Assembly: GCF_950101795.1 (NCBI RefSeq)
Contig: NZ_CATNLZ010000033.1
Span: 246,916 to 310,915 of the forward strand
Source of the DNA: Nocardioides sp. T2.26MG-1
Lineage (GTDB): Bacteria; Actinomycetota; Actinomycetes; Propionibacteriales; Nocardioidaceae
Reading direction: 5' to 3'
DNA: 64,000 nt
In this document: piece by piece, positions 1 to 8,735 of the stretch
Layout: every line of letters starts with the position of its first letter
Position numbering within the stretch: position 1 is the stretch's first letter
Notes under the pieces: model-generated
The model's database searches: none
Told to the model about the DNA's origin: nothing
What the model saw: only the letters and a program-made list of their open reading frames with translations
Position numbers and translations under genes: made by a program

Positions 1-373
1 CAGCGCCTGGACCACCCGCCGGGTCGACCACCTCGCGAGCGCGACGATCCGCATCACCCGCGACCCCGCGACCGCCCGGCGCCACCTGCGGGTGCGGCTG
101 GACCTGCCCGCCACCAGGCGTGGGTCGGGGGCCGTCGTCACCGTCTACCGCACCGAAGGCCGGCCGGTGACCACGCCGGTGGCCCTCTCCCGGGACGGCG
201 ACGCCTCGGTGCGGCTGGCCTTCGGTCGGGACGTGAGGTACGCCGAGGTCACGCTCGCCAACGCCGGCGTCGCCTACAAGTGTTGGCGCGCGGTCGACAC
301 CGGGTACTCCTGCCGGGGCCGGTCCGAGGACGACGACCTGCCGATGCGGTTCCGGGCCACCGCCCTCCGATAG
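1..373 (+). CDS. Secreted metalloprotease-like protein, C-terminal end only (5' cut by window edge)
   Basis: The reading frame is open from base 2 to the TAG at 371-373, so only about the last 123 residues are present. They align along their whole length with the C-terminus of the next gene: shared blocks include LDLP, VVTVYR, VRYxEVTLAN, a CW and YSC pair about eight residues apart, and a terminal RATA. The segment is a beta-rich C-terminal domain with two cysteines that could form a disulfide, as expected for an exported protein. No catalytic motif lies in the visible part, so the metalloprotease label is inferred from the paralogue 36 bp downstream. Same strand, short gap: a tandem duplication. 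Confidence 0.75.
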   Translation, partial: SAWTTRRVDHLASATIRITRDPATARRHLRVRLDLPATRRGSGAVVTVYRTEGRPVTTPVALSRDGDASVRLAFGRDVRYAEVTLANAGVAYKCWRAVDTGYSCRGRSEDDDLPMRFRATALR

Positions 374-409
374 CCCGATCGGGTCATGCCCCCGGACGCG
401 GGGATCTAG

Positions 410-1969
410 TTGGCTGGAGGGGTGCACCTCCGACCCGCCCTCGCCGTCCCTGCCGTCCTCACCACCCTGGCCGTCCTGGTCGCCGGCGGCCTGTCCGTCG
501 CGACCGCTGCCGACGACCACGACAGCCGCTCCGACCATCCCGCCAAGGTGTCCGCCTCGCGCTCCGAGGCCCGCGCGGTGCTGGCCGAGGCGCAGGCCGT
601 GCTGTCCGGGGAGCACCGCGGCGACGCCACGATGGCGCTGCGGGACCTGTGGCTGCACCGCGGCGACCTGGCCGGGGCGGACCGCGCGGCGGCGAACCGG
701 CTGCTGGCCCGCCCCGATCTGCCGCAGTCGGCCTGTACCGCCGACAACTGCTACCACTGGACGACCAGCGGCGCCGACGCCGTACCGGCCACCGATGCGG
801 ACTCCGACGGGACGCCCGACTACGTCGAGGCCGTGATCGCGACCGTCGACGGCGTGCACGACAGGTACGTCGCCGCCGGCTACCGGGCGCCGAAGGCCGA
901 CGGTGTCGCGGGCGGCGACGCCAAGACCGACATCTACCTCGAGGACGTCTTCGACGAGGGCCTCTACGGCTACTGCACCAGCGACATGCCCAACCCGCCC
1001 GCCACCGGGCCCTTCGACGCCTGGGCCTACTGCGTGCTCGACAACGACTACGCCGGGTTCCCGACCAACACGCCGCTGGAGAACCTCCAGGTCACCGCGG
1101 CGCACGAGTACTTCCACGCGGTGCAGTTCGGCTACGACGCCCTCGAGGACTCCTGGCTGATGGAGGCCACCGCGACCTGGGCCGAGGACGAGCTCTACGA
1201 CGACGTCGACGACAACCTGCAGTACCTGCCGGAGAGCCCGCTCAAGAGGCCCGCCCAGCCCCTGGACACGTTCAACGAGGACGGCGCGCAGTACGGCACC
1301 TGGGTCTTCTTCCGCTTCCTCACCGAGCAGCTCGACGCCGCCGAGGGCGGGCTGCCGACGCTGGTGCGCGACATCTGGCGGCGCGCCGACGGCGCCGCCG
1401 GCGGCCGGGACGAGTACTCGATCCAGGCCGTCGCGAACACGCTCGGCGACTACGGCTACGACCTCACCACGCTCTACGCCCTGTTCGCCACCGCCAACCG
1501 GGCGCCGGCGCGGTGGTACGCCGAGGGCGCCGCCAACCACTACCCGACCGCGCCGCCGGCCGGGAGCTTCAAGCTCACCAGTGCGAAGAAGGACAGCGGC
1601 TGGAAGGCCGCCACCCTCAAGCACCTGTCGAGCGTCACGGCCCGGTTCGTGCCCGGCACCGGCCTGAGTGCCACCTCGTGGAAGCTGAGGCTCACGCTCG
1701 ACCTGCCCGACCGCGCCACCCGTCCGGCCGCCGTGGTCACCGTCTACCGCAAGGCCGGCGCCCCGCTGGTGTCCGTGGTGCCGCTCAGCTCGTCCGGCGG
1801 CGCCACCCGCAAGGTCGGGTTCGGCTCGAAGAGCGTGCGGTACGTCGAGGTCACGCTGGCCAACGTCGGCACCCGCTACACCTGCTGGAACGGCGGCGCC
1901 TACTCCTGCAACGGCAGCTCGAGGGACGACGGCCGCAAGGTGCTGGTGCGGGCGACGGCGACGCGTTAG
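410..1969 (+). CDS. Secreted MXAN_6640-type putative zinc metalloprotease
   Basis: A 519-residue exported protein. Residues 1-35 form a signal peptide: a short basic start, then an alanine/valine/leucine-rich core ending near ATAAD. A zincin motif HEYFH sits at residues 232-236, with a glutamate at about 252 in LMEATATW that fits the third zinc ligand of gluzincin-like enzymes. Asp-rich segments around residues 125-175 may bind calcium. The last 120 residues are a beta-rich domain shared with the upstream partial gene. The start is uncertain: TTG at 410 gives the full signal peptide, and a GTG at 422 would still leave one but has a GGAGGG directly against it. Its last four bases overlap the end of convergent dinG. 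Substrate unknown. Confidence 0.75.
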   Translation: MAGGVHLRPALAVPAVLTTLAVLVAGGLSVATAADDHDSRSDHPAKVSASRSEARAVLAEAQAVLSGEHRGDATMALRDLWLHRGDLAGADRAAANRLLARPDLPQSACTADNCYHWTTSGADAVPATDADSDGTPDYVEAVIATVDGVHDRYVAAGYRAPKADGVAGGDAKTDIYLEDVFDEGLYGYCTSDMPNPPATGPFDAWAYCVLDNDYAGFPTNTPLENLQVTAAHEYFHAVQFGYDALEDSWLMEATATWAEDELYDDVDDNLQYLPESPLKRPAQPLDTFNEDGAQYGTWVFFRFLTEQLDAAEGGLPTLVRDIWRRADGAAGGRDEYSIQAVANTLGDYGYDLTTLYALFATANRAPARWYAEGAANHYPTAPPAGSFKLTSAKKDSGWKAATLKHLSSVTARFVPGTGLSATSWKLRLTLDLPDRATRPAAVVTVYRKAGAPLVSVVPLSSSGGATRKVGFGSKSVRYVEVTLANVGTRYTCWNGGAYSCNGSSRDDGRKVLVRATATR

Positions 1970-3990
1970 GGCGTGGCCCCGGCCGACAGCCGGGCCAGCG
2001 CCTGGCGGGCCACCGCCGGGTCGGTGGTGGTCCACATCGGAGGCAGGCTGGCCTTGAGGAAGCCGCCGTACCGTGCGGTCGCGAGGCGGGGGTCGAGCAC
2101 CGCCACCACGCCGCGGTCGGCGTGGGTGCGGATCAGGCGGCCCGCGCCCTGCGCGAGCAGCAGCGCGGCGTGGGTGGCCGCGACCTGCATGAAGCCGTTG
2201 CCGCCCGCCGCGTCGGCGGCCTTCTGGCGGGCACTGAGCAGCGGGTCGTCGGGCCGCGGGAACGGGATGCGGTCGATGAGCACCAGCTGGCAGGTGTCGC
2301 CCGGGACGTCGAGGCCCTGCCAGAGGCTGAGCGTGCCGAAGAGGCAGGTGTGCGGGTCGCTGACGAACTGGGCGGCCAGCTCGGGCAGCTGGGCGTCACC
2401 CTGCGCGAGCGTGGTCAGGTGCGGCAGCCGCTCGCGGACCACCTCGGCCGCGGCCTCGGCCGCGCGGCGGCTCGAGAACAGCCCGAGCGTGCGGCCCTCC
2501 GCGGCGTCGACGAGCTCGACGATCTCGTCGAGCTGGGCCCGGACCAGCCCGTCGCGGCCCGGCGGCGGCAGGTGGCGGGCGACGTACAGGATCGCCTGCC
2601 GGCCGTAGTCGAACGGGCTGCCGACGTCGATGCCGCGCCAGGGCAGGGCGTGCTCGTCGACGGACGGCTCGGCGACCGGGGTGCCGTCGACGATCCGCTC
2701 CGACGGCTTGAGGCCCACGCTGGTCGCGACCGAGGAGAAGTCGCCGCCGAGCATCAGCGTGGCCGAGGTGAACACGACCGTCTTGTCGCTGAGCAGCTTG
2801 TCGCGCATCGGGCCCCACACCTGCAGCGGCGCGACGCACAGCCGCGGCGGCATCCGCTCGGTGCCCTCGGTCAGCCACAGCACGTCGGCGTCGGAGCCGG
2901 ACGCCATCCGCTCGGCGGTCGCGAACACCTCCTGCACGGCGCCCCTGGCCTGGGTGCGGCCGGCGTCGGCCTCGTCGGAGGCGTCGGCCTTGGGGTAGGC
3001 CGAGACGCAGGCGCGCGCGGCGTCGCGCACCAGCACGAGCGCGTCGGCGAGCTGCTCGGGCACCCGGTCGAACCGGCCGGGACGGGCCTCGGCGATCGCC
3101 TCGCGCAGCGCGTCGGCCGCGTCGGCCAGGTCGTTGGCCTGGTCGCCCTCCACGTGGCGCTGGCTGCGCCGGGCCGCGCGCTCGACCTCGGCGGCCCACA
3201 GCTCGTCGGTCGCCGCCTGGGTCACCCGGATGGTGAGCTCGTGCGCCTCGTCGATCACCACGACGTCGTACTCAGGGATCATCGGGACGCCCTCGATCGC
3301 GTCGATCGCGAGCAGGGAGTGGTTGGTGACCACCAGGTGGGAGCGGTGCGCCTTCTCCTTGGCCCGCTCGGCGAAGCACTCCTGGCCGAAGGGGCACTTG
3401 GCGGCGCCCAGGCACTCGCGGTGGTTGACGCTGACCTGGCGCCACTCGCGGTCGGTGTGCCGCGGGGCGTTGTCGCGCTCGCCGGTGCCGCCCTGCTCGG
3501 TCTCCTCCTCGGCCCAGGCGCGCAGCTCGAGGACCTTCTTGCCGAGCGAGCCCGACGGGAGCTCAACCTCGAGGGCGCCCTGGTCGTCGGGCACGCCCTC
3601 GCGGATGCGGTGCAGGCAGGCGTAGTTGGAGCGGCCCTTGAGGACGGCGTGGCTGGTGTCCAGACCCTGGCCACCAGGGGCCGCCTTGACCGCCTCGACC
3701 AGCCGCGGCAGGTCACGCTCGACGAGCTGGTGCTGGAGCGCGAGCGTCGCGGTCGCCACCACGACCCGCTTGTCGTGCAGCAGGCTGGGCACCAGGTAGG
3801 CCAGCGACTTGCCGGTGCCGGTGCCGGCCTGCACGAGCAGGTGCTGGCCCTTGTCCATCGCCTCGGCCACGGCCTCGGCCATCCGCACCTGCCCGGCGCG
3901 CTCCTGGCCGCCCAGCGCCGCCACCGCGGTGCCGAGCAGCTCGGTCACGGACGTCCTCGGAGGCGAGGTCGTGGGCGGGGCGTCAGGCAC
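1966..3990 (-). CDS. dinG: DinG/XPD-like ATP-dependent helicase
   Basis: A superfamily 2 helicase of 674 residues, resembling DinG and XPD proteins that unwind forked or damaged DNA in the 5'-3' direction. Walker A GTGTGKS is at residues 56-62 and the DEAH box at 247-250. Four cysteines at about 125, 193, 199 and 205 lie between them, the place where XPD/DinG proteins bind a 4Fe-4S cluster. The C-terminal half has the LFGTLSLWQGLDVPG segment and QGAGRLIR, the motif VI typical of this family. ATG at 3990 gives the expected length. In actinobacteria this gene is commonly near lexA and hflX; no LexA box was recognised upstream. It ends in a 4-bp overlap with the convergent protease gene. Confidence 0.92.
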   Translation of the reverse strand: MPDAPPTTSPPRTSVTELLGTAVAALGGQERAGQVRMAEAVAEAMDKGQHLLVQAGTGTGKSLAYLVPSLLHDKRVVVATATLALQHQLVERDLPRLVEAVKAAPGGQGLDTSHAVLKGRSNYACLHRIREGVPDDQGALEVELPSGSLGKKVLELRAWAEEETEQGGTGERDNAPRHTDREWRQVSVNHRECLGAAKCPFGQECFAERAKEKAHRSHLVVTNHSLLAIDAIEGVPMIPEYDVVVIDEAHELTIRVTQAATDELWAAEVERAARRSQRHVEGDQANDLADAADALREAIAEARPGRFDRVPEQLADALVLVRDAARACVSAYPKADASDEADAGRTQARGAVQEVFATAERMASGSDADVLWLTEGTERMPPRLCVAPLQVWGPMRDKLLSDKTVVFTSATLMLGGDFSSVATSVGLKPSERIVDGTPVAEPSVDEHALPWRGIDVGSPFDYGRQAILYVARHLPPPGRDGLVRAQLDEIVELVDAAEGRTLGLFSSRRAAEAAAEVVRERLPHLTTLAQGDAQLPELAAQFVSDPHTCLFGTLSLWQGLDVPGDTCQLVLIDRIPFPRPDDPLLSARQKAADAAGGNGFMQVAATHAALLLAQGAGRLIRTHADRGVVAVLDPRLATARYGGFLKASLPPMWTTTDPAVARQALARLSAGATP

Positions 3991-4043
3991 CCGAGAACCC
4001 TAGCCGCGGTCGCGGACCGTCGAGGGCCGCGGTGCACACCTCA

Positions 4044-4125
4044 CCGCTTGTAACGCTCCTCTATGTCCCTCCGGTCACGCTGGAGCGCCACCGGATCGAG
4101 GGCGATAGAGGAGCGTTACAAGCGG
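4044..4125. repeat. 82-bp palindromic element with perfect 21-bp inverted arms
   Basis: Bases 4044-4064 and 4105-4125 are exact reverse complements (core TAACGCTCCTCTAT and its mirror). The 40-base centre holds a second imperfect pairing (CCTCCGGT against ACCGGATCGAGG). The element starts 12 bases after the stop codon of the last gene of the sugar operon and ends before dinG, both on the minus strand, so it can serve as that operon's terminator although no U-tract follows. The length and perfection of the arms also fit a small non-autonomous mobile element. No target-site duplication was seen. Confidence 0.7.
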
Positions 4126-4136
4126 ACGGCGGGGGC

Positions 4137-5141
4137 TCAGTCGGACGTCGCGAACGCCGCGTCGAAGGCGGCAGTGGGGGCGTCGAACGCGAGCCGGCGG
4201 ACGAACTCGAGGGCCTCGGGCGCGCCGACCAGGCGGTCCATCCCGGCGTCCTCCCACTCGACCGAGATCGGGCCGTCGTACCCGATCGTGTTGAGCATCC
4301 GGAAGCACTGCTCCCACGGGACGTCACCGTGGCCGGTGGACACGAAGTCCCAGCCGCGGCGCGGGTCGGCCCAGGCCAGGTGCGAGCCGAGCCGGCCGTT
4401 GCGGCCGTTGCCGGTCAACCGCTTCGCGTCCTTGCAGTCCACGTGGTAGATCCGGTCCTGGAAGTCCCACAGGAACCCGACCGGGTCGAGGTCCTGCCAC
4501 ACGAAGTGCGAGGGGTCCCAGTTGAGGCCGAACGCCTCGCGGTGACCGATCGCCTCCATGGTCCGCACGGTCGTCCAGTAGTCGTAGGCGATCTCGGAGG
4601 GGTGCACCTCGTGAGCGAACCGCACCCCGCACTCGTCGAAGACGTCGAGGATCGGGTGCCACCGGTCGGCGAAGTCCTGGTAGCCGGCGTCGATCATCTC
4701 CTGCGAGGCCGGCGGGAACATCGCGACGTACTTCCAGATCGAGGAGCCGGTGAAGCCGATGACGGTCTTGACGCCGAGCTTCTGCGCCAGCCGCGCGGTC
4801 AGCTTCATCTCCTCGGCGGCGCGGCGCCGCACGCCCTCGGGCTCGCCGTCACCCCACACCTTCGCGGGCAGGATCGCCTGGTGGCGGGCGTCGATCGGGT
4901 CGTCGCAGACGGCCTGGCCCTTGAGGTGGTTGGAGATCGCGAAGACCTTCAGCCCGTACTTCTCGAGCAGGTCGAGCCTGCCCTGCACGTAGGCGTCGTC
5001 GTCGGCCTGCCACGGGTCGAGGTGGTCGCCCCAGCAGGCGATCTCGAGCCCGTCGTAGCCCCACTCCGACGCGAGCCGGGCGACCTCCTCGAACGGCAGG
5101 TCGGCCCACTGCCCGGTGAACAGCGTGATCGGTCGTGGCAT
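4137..5141 (-). CDS. Sugar phosphate isomerase/epimerase (AP-endonuclease-2-type TIM barrel)
   Basis: A 334-residue TIM barrel of the AP endonuclease family 2 fold, the family of IolE, IolI and related sugar isomerases or epimerases. The N-terminal strand ITLFTGQWADLPFEEVAR leads into the barrel. Metal-ligand candidates are visible in HEVHPSE, NWDPSHF, YHVDCKD and the final SVEWED. It is the last gene of the minus-strand sugar operon, 27 bp after xylose isomerase, with a good ribosome binding site (GGAAGG eight bases before the ATG). Substrate is not evident; inosose or a keto-sugar would fit the dehydrogenase and transporter in the same operon. The 82-bp palindrome follows its stop codon. 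Confidence 0.82.
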   Translation of the reverse strand: MPRPITLFTGQWADLPFEEVARLASEWGYDGLEIACWGDHLDPWQADDDAYVQGRLDLLEKYGLKVFAISNHLKGQAVCDDPIDARHQAILPAKVWGDGEPEGVRRRAAEEMKLTARLAQKLGVKTVIGFTGSSIWKYVAMFPPASQEMIDAGYQDFADRWHPILDVFDECGVRFAHEVHPSEIAYDYWTTVRTMEAIGHREAFGLNWDPSHFVWQDLDPVGFLWDFQDRIYHVDCKDAKRLTGNGRNGRLGSHLAWADPRRGWDFVSTGHGDVPWEQCFRMLNTIGYDGPISVEWEDAGMDRLVGAPEALEFVRRLAFDAPTAAFDAAFATSD

Positions 5142-5168
5142 CTTGCGTTCCTTCCTTGGTGACGGGAC

Positions 5169-6329
5169 TCAGCGGGCGCCGAGCAGGTGCTCCATGGCGA
5201 GCTGGTCGAGGGCCTCCATCGCGACGCTGCGCTCGCGCAGCGCCACGAGGTCGTACGACGCGTTCCGGATGTCGTCGAGCGACTCGCCGGGTGCCACGGT
5301 CGGCTCCCGCAGCTCGCCGACGCCGGCGGCCTCGAGCGCCGCCGCGACGTCGGGGTCGGCGCGGAACGCCTGCACCCGCTCGCGGAGGATGAGGTAGTTG
5401 CGCATGCACCCGCGCGCCGACTCCCAGACGCCGTCGATCGCCTCGACCCGCGGCGTCTTGTAGTCGAAGTGCACATAGCCGTCGTAGCGCCGATCGGTGC
5501 CCGCCCCGAGCATCGCGTCGACGGTCCAGAACGCGCCGCGCAGGTTGCCGGCGCCGAAGCGCAGGTCCTGGTCGAAGCGCGGCCCGTGCTGGCCGTTGAG
5601 GTCGATGTGGAACAGCTTGCCGTGCCACAGCGCCTGGCTGATGCCGTGCGCGAAGTTCAGGCCGGCCATCTCCTCGTGCCCGACCTCGGGGTTGAGCCCG
5701 ACCATCTCCGGGTGCTCGAGCTCGTTGATCAGCGCGAGCGCGTGACCGACCGTCGGCAGCAGGATGTCGCCGCGCGGCTCGTTGGGCTTGGGCTCGAGCG
5801 CGAACCGGATCCCGTAGCCCTGCTCCTTGACGTACGCGCACACGGTGTTGAGCGCGTCGCGGTAGCGGTCGAGCGCGGCACCGATGTCCTTGCTGCCGCC
5901 GTGCTCGGCGCCCTCCCGGCCGCCCCACATCACGAACGTCTGCGCACCCAGGGACGCCGCGAGGTCGATGTTGCGCAGCACCTTGGCCAGCGCGTAGCGG
6001 CGTACCTCCCGGTTGTTCGCGGTGATCGCGCCCTCCTTGAACACCGGGTCCGAGAACGTGTTGGTGGTGACCATCTCCACCACCAGCCCGGTCTCGTCGA
6101 GGGCCTTCCGGAACTGCGTCAGCGTCGCCTCGCGCTCGGCGTCGTCGGGGAGCAGGTCGTCGTCGTGGAAGGTGACGGCCGCGGCGCCGAGCTCGGCGAG
6201 CCGGTACGTCGCCGCCACGGGGTCGAGCAGCTCGCGGCTGGCCGGGCCGAACACGTCGACCCCCTGCCAGCCGACGGTCCAGAGGCCGAACGAGAACTTG
6301 TCCTCGGGGCGCGGGGTGTAGTCGCTCAC
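5169..6329 (-). CDS. xylA: Xylose isomerase, class I actinobacterial type
   Basis: A 386-residue cytoplasmic enzyme interconverting D-xylose and D-xylulose (and glucose/fructose). Hallmarks of the Streptomyces-type enzyme are all present: the catalytic His near residue 55 in VTFHDDDL, the metal and substrate lysine in EPKPNEPRGD, GLNPEVGHEEMAG, LFHIDLNGQ, and DQDLRFGAG. The GTG at 6329 is chosen because it overlaps the stop of the preceding dehydrogenase as GTGA and leaves the normal N-terminus; longer frames run into that gene. Translationally coupled to its neighbour. No xylulokinase lies in the operon, so either xylB is elsewhere or the enzyme works on another aldose. Confidence 0.95.
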   Translation of the reverse strand: MSDYTPRPEDKFSFGLWTVGWQGVDVFGPASRELLDPVAATYRLAELGAAAVTFHDDDLLPDDAEREATLTQFRKALDETGLVVEMVTTNTFSDPVFKEGAITANNREVRRYALAKVLRNIDLAASLGAQTFVMWGGREGAEHGGSKDIGAALDRYRDALNTVCAYVKEQGYGIRFALEPKPNEPRGDILLPTVGHALALINELEHPEMVGLNPEVGHEEMAGLNFAHGISQALWHGKLFHIDLNGQHGPRFDQDLRFGAGNLRGAFWTVDAMLGAGTDRRYDGYVHFDYKTPRVEAIDGVWESARGCMRNYLILRERVQAFRADPDVAAALEAAGVGELREPTVAPGESLDDIRNASYDLVALRERSVAMEALDQLAMEHLLGAR

Positions 6330-7513
6330 TGCGTGATCTCCTGCCAGGTGCGGGTGTCGGAGCTCGTCTCGACCGCGGCCAGCACGCGCTGGACCTGCAG
6401 ACCGTCGGCGAAGGAGGGGGCCGGGTCGGTGCCCTCCGCGATCGCGGTCACCAGGTCGACGACCTGGTGGGTGAAGCCGTGCTCGTAGCCGAGCCCGTGG
6501 CCGGCAGGCCACCAGTGCTCGACGTACGGGTGCGAGGGCTCGGTGACGAGGATCCGCCGGAAGCCGGCTGTGTCGGCGTCCTCGGTCGCGTCGAAGAACT
6601 GCAGGACGTTCATGTCCTCGAAGTCGAACGCGACGCTGCCGCGCGAGCCGTTGACCTCGATCCGGATGCCGTTCTTGCGGCCCGAGGCGAACCGGGTCGC
6701 CTCGAACACGCCCATCGCGCCCCCCGCGAACGTCGCGAGGAACGACGCGGCGTCGTCCACGGTGACCGGACCGCGCTCGGTGGAGGACCCGCCGCCGCCC
6801 AGGCTGCCGGCGGTCTCACCCGCCGGGTAGGGGCGCTCCTTGACGAACGTCTCGAGCCGGCCGGACACCTCCCGGATCACGTCGCCGGTGATGAACTGCG
6901 TGAGGTCGATGACGTGGGCGCCGATGTCGCCCAGCGCGCCGGAGCCCGCCTTGGACCTGTCCAGGCGCCACGACAGCGGCGCCTCGGGGTCGGCGATCCA
7001 GTCCTGGAGGTACTGGGCACGGACGTGGCGGATCTCGCCGACGCGGCCCTCGGCGACGAGCCGGCGGGCCAACGCGATCGCGGGGACGCGTCGGTAGGTG
7101 AAGCCGACCATCGCGCGGACGCCGCGCGCCCGGGCCTCCGCGGCCGCAGCGGTCATCGCCTCGGCCTCGGCCACCGTGTTGGCGAGTGGCTTCTCGCACA
7201 GCACGTGCTTGCCCGCGCGCAGCGCGGCGACGGCGATCTCGGCATGGGTGAAGCCGGGGGTGCAGATGTCGACGAGGTCGACGTCGTCGCGGGCGACGGC
7301 CTCGCGCCAGTCGGCGGAGCTCGCGGCCCAGCCGAGCCGGTCGGCGGCGGCCGCGGCCCGGTCGGCGTCGTGGCCGACGACCAGCGACATCTCGGGGGCG
7401 AGCGGCAGGTCGAAGAACCGCGGTGCGGTGCGCCAGGCCTGCGAGTGCGCGTTGCCCATGAAGGCATGGCCCACCATCGCGACGCGCAGGGTGGATCGGG
7501 GTGACTCGGTCAT
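6326..7513 (-). CDS. Gfo/Idh/MocA family sugar dehydrogenase
   Basis: A 395-residue NAD(P)-dependent oxidoreductase. The N-terminal Rossmann fold begins RVAMVGHAFMGNAHSQAW, and the family's catalytic lysine motif is seen as CEKPLANTVAEAEAM. The C-terminal alpha/beta domain contains GSGALGDIGAHVIDL, where a conserved Asp and His normally act. Members oxidise cyclic polyols or sugars, for example inositol or glucose. It lies between the ABC importer genes and xylA, overlapping xylA by four bases. A strong GC-rich hairpin (7539-7568) separates it from the binding-protein gene upstream, so its expression is probably lower than that of the binding protein. Confidence 0.88.
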   Translation of the reverse strand: MTESPRSTLRVAMVGHAFMGNAHSQAWRTAPRFFDLPLAPEMSLVVGHDADRAAAAADRLGWAASSADWREAVARDDVDLVDICTPGFTHAEIAVAALRAGKHVLCEKPLANTVAEAEAMTAAAAEARARGVRAMVGFTYRRVPAIALARRLVAEGRVGEIRHVRAQYLQDWIADPEAPLSWRLDRSKAGSGALGDIGAHVIDLTQFITGDVIREVSGRLETFVKERPYPAGETAGSLGGGGSSTERGPVTVDDAASFLATFAGGAMGVFEATRFASGRKNGIRIEVNGSRGSVAFDFEDMNVLQFFDATEDADTAGFRRILVTEPSHPYVEHWWPAGHGLGYEHGFTHQVVDLVTAIAEGTDPAPSFADGLQVQRVLAAVETSSDTRTWQEITQ

Positions 7514-7538
7514 GGTGTGGCTCCCGTGGGGTCTGCGG

Positions 7539-7568
7539 GCCCGCCCCCGGGACGGAGCGGGGGCGGGC
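7539..7568. terminator. GC-rich hairpin inside the sugar operon
   Basis: An 11-bp perfect stem (GCCCGCCCCCG and its complement) with an 8-base loop lies between the binding-protein gene and the downstream dehydrogenase gene. No U-tract follows. Such hairpins commonly stabilise the 3' end of binding-protein mRNA or partly terminate transcription. Confidence 0.65.
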
Positions 7569-7595
7569 TCGCGGCGTGCTGTCGACTGGTGTCGA

Positions 7596-8666
7596 TCAGG
7601 ACTCGAACGCGGTGTCGATGTACTGGTCGACGTTGTCGGCAGTCACGACGGGGGCGTAGAGCTGGACCACGCGGGGCACCTCGACCTCGACCATGTCCGC
7701 CATCGCCTTGCCCTGGACCAGCAGGCGGGCCAGGCGGATGCCGTCGGCGGCCTGGGTCGACGGGTAGATGACCGTCGCCTTGAGCACGCCGTCACCGGCC
7801 TGGATGGCCTCCATCGCGTTCTTGGAGCCGGCGCCGCCGATCATCGCGAACTCGTCGCGACCGGCGTTCTCGATCGCCGCGAGGACGCCGACACCCTGGT
7901 CGTCGTCGTGGTTCCAGAGGAAGTCGATCTTGGGAGCTGCCTGCAGCAGCTGCTCCGCGGCGTCCGAGCCACCCTCGACGGTGAAGTCGGCGGCGACCCT
8001 GTTGTCGACGTCCAGGCCGCACTCGGAGAGCGCGTCCTTGAAGCCCTGGCTGCGGTCCTGGGTCAGCGGCAGCGAGTCGATGCCGGCGATCTCGGCCACG
8101 ATGGCGCCCTTGTCGCCGCCGGCGTTCTCGCAGACGTACTCGCCGGCCGAGACACCCATGCCGTAGTTGTCACCCAGAACGGTGACGCGCGCGGCGTTCG
8201 GGTCGTTGAACTCACGGTCGACGTTGATCACCGGGATGCCGGCGGCCATCGCCTTGAGCGCGACGGGCGTCATGGCGGCACCGTCGAAGGGCAGCAGCAC
8301 GATCGCGTCGACCTTGTCGTTGATGAAGGTCTCGACCTGGCTGATCTGGACGGCGACGTCGTTGGTGCCCTCGGCGACGCGCAGCTCGATGTCGTCGTAC
8401 TTCGCGGCCTCCTTCTTGGCCGACGCGGTGATCGAGCCCATCCAGCCGTGGTCCGCGGCGGGTGCCGAGAACCCGATCACGACCGTGTCACCGGTCTCGT
8501 CGTTCGCACCGGCCGGGGCCGCCGCGGGGGCGTTGGCGTCGTTGTTGCCGTTGTCGTCGCCGTCGCTGTTGCTGGTGCAGGCGGTGAGCGCGAGGACGGC
8601 GAGACCGGCGACGAGACCGGTGGCGAGCCGCTTCCTGCTCTTCGAGGTGGTGGACCGCAGGGACAT
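7596..8666 (-). CDS. Sugar ABC transporter substrate-binding lipoprotein (ribose type)
   Basis: A 356-residue periplasmic-binding-protein-like lipoprotein. The signal peptide has several basic residues and ends in the lipobox LTAC with the lipidated Cys at residue 30, followed by a flexible Asn/Asp/Gly/Ala-rich linker. The mature part begins VVIGFSAPAADHGWMG and continues as a type-1 binding protein (Peripla_BP_4, like RbsB), with FLWNHDDDQGVG and the hinge-like ATVIYPSTQAADGIRLA. It feeds the permease and ATPase encoded upstream. The ligand is probably a pentose or polyol, judging from the xylose isomerase in the operon. Confidence 0.9.
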   Translation of the reverse strand: MSLRSTTSKSRKRLATGLVAGLAVLALTACTSNSDGDDNGNNDANAPAAAPAGANDETGDTVVIGFSAPAADHGWMGSITASAKKEAAKYDDIELRVAEGTNDVAVQISQVETFINDKVDAIVLLPFDGAAMTPVALKAMAAGIPVINVDREFNDPNAARVTVLGDNYGMGVSAGEYVCENAGGDKGAIVAEIAGIDSLPLTQDRSQGFKDALSECGLDVDNRVAADFTVEGGSDAAEQLLQAAPKIDFLWNHDDDQGVGVLAAIENAGRDEFAMIGGAGSKNAMEAIQAGDGVLKATVIYPSTQAADGIRLARLLVQGKAMADMVEVEVPRVVQLYAPVVTADNVDQYIDTAFES

Positions 8667-8735
8667 GGTGGTGCTCCTTGCTCATGCAGAAGGGGTGGTG
8701 CGGGTGGTGGTGGCGCGGCGGATCGCTCGGTGCCG

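Noticed and set aside
280..4053. Very long plus-strand open frame spanning the protease gene and dinG
   Set aside because: Composition is Arg/Ala/Gly/Pro-rich noise from high-G+C wobble positions, and it runs antisense or out of frame to two clear protein families.
4032..5162. 376-codon frame antisense to the sugar isomerase
   Set aside because: It mirrors a recognised TIM-barrel gene and has no domain or ribosome binding site of its own.
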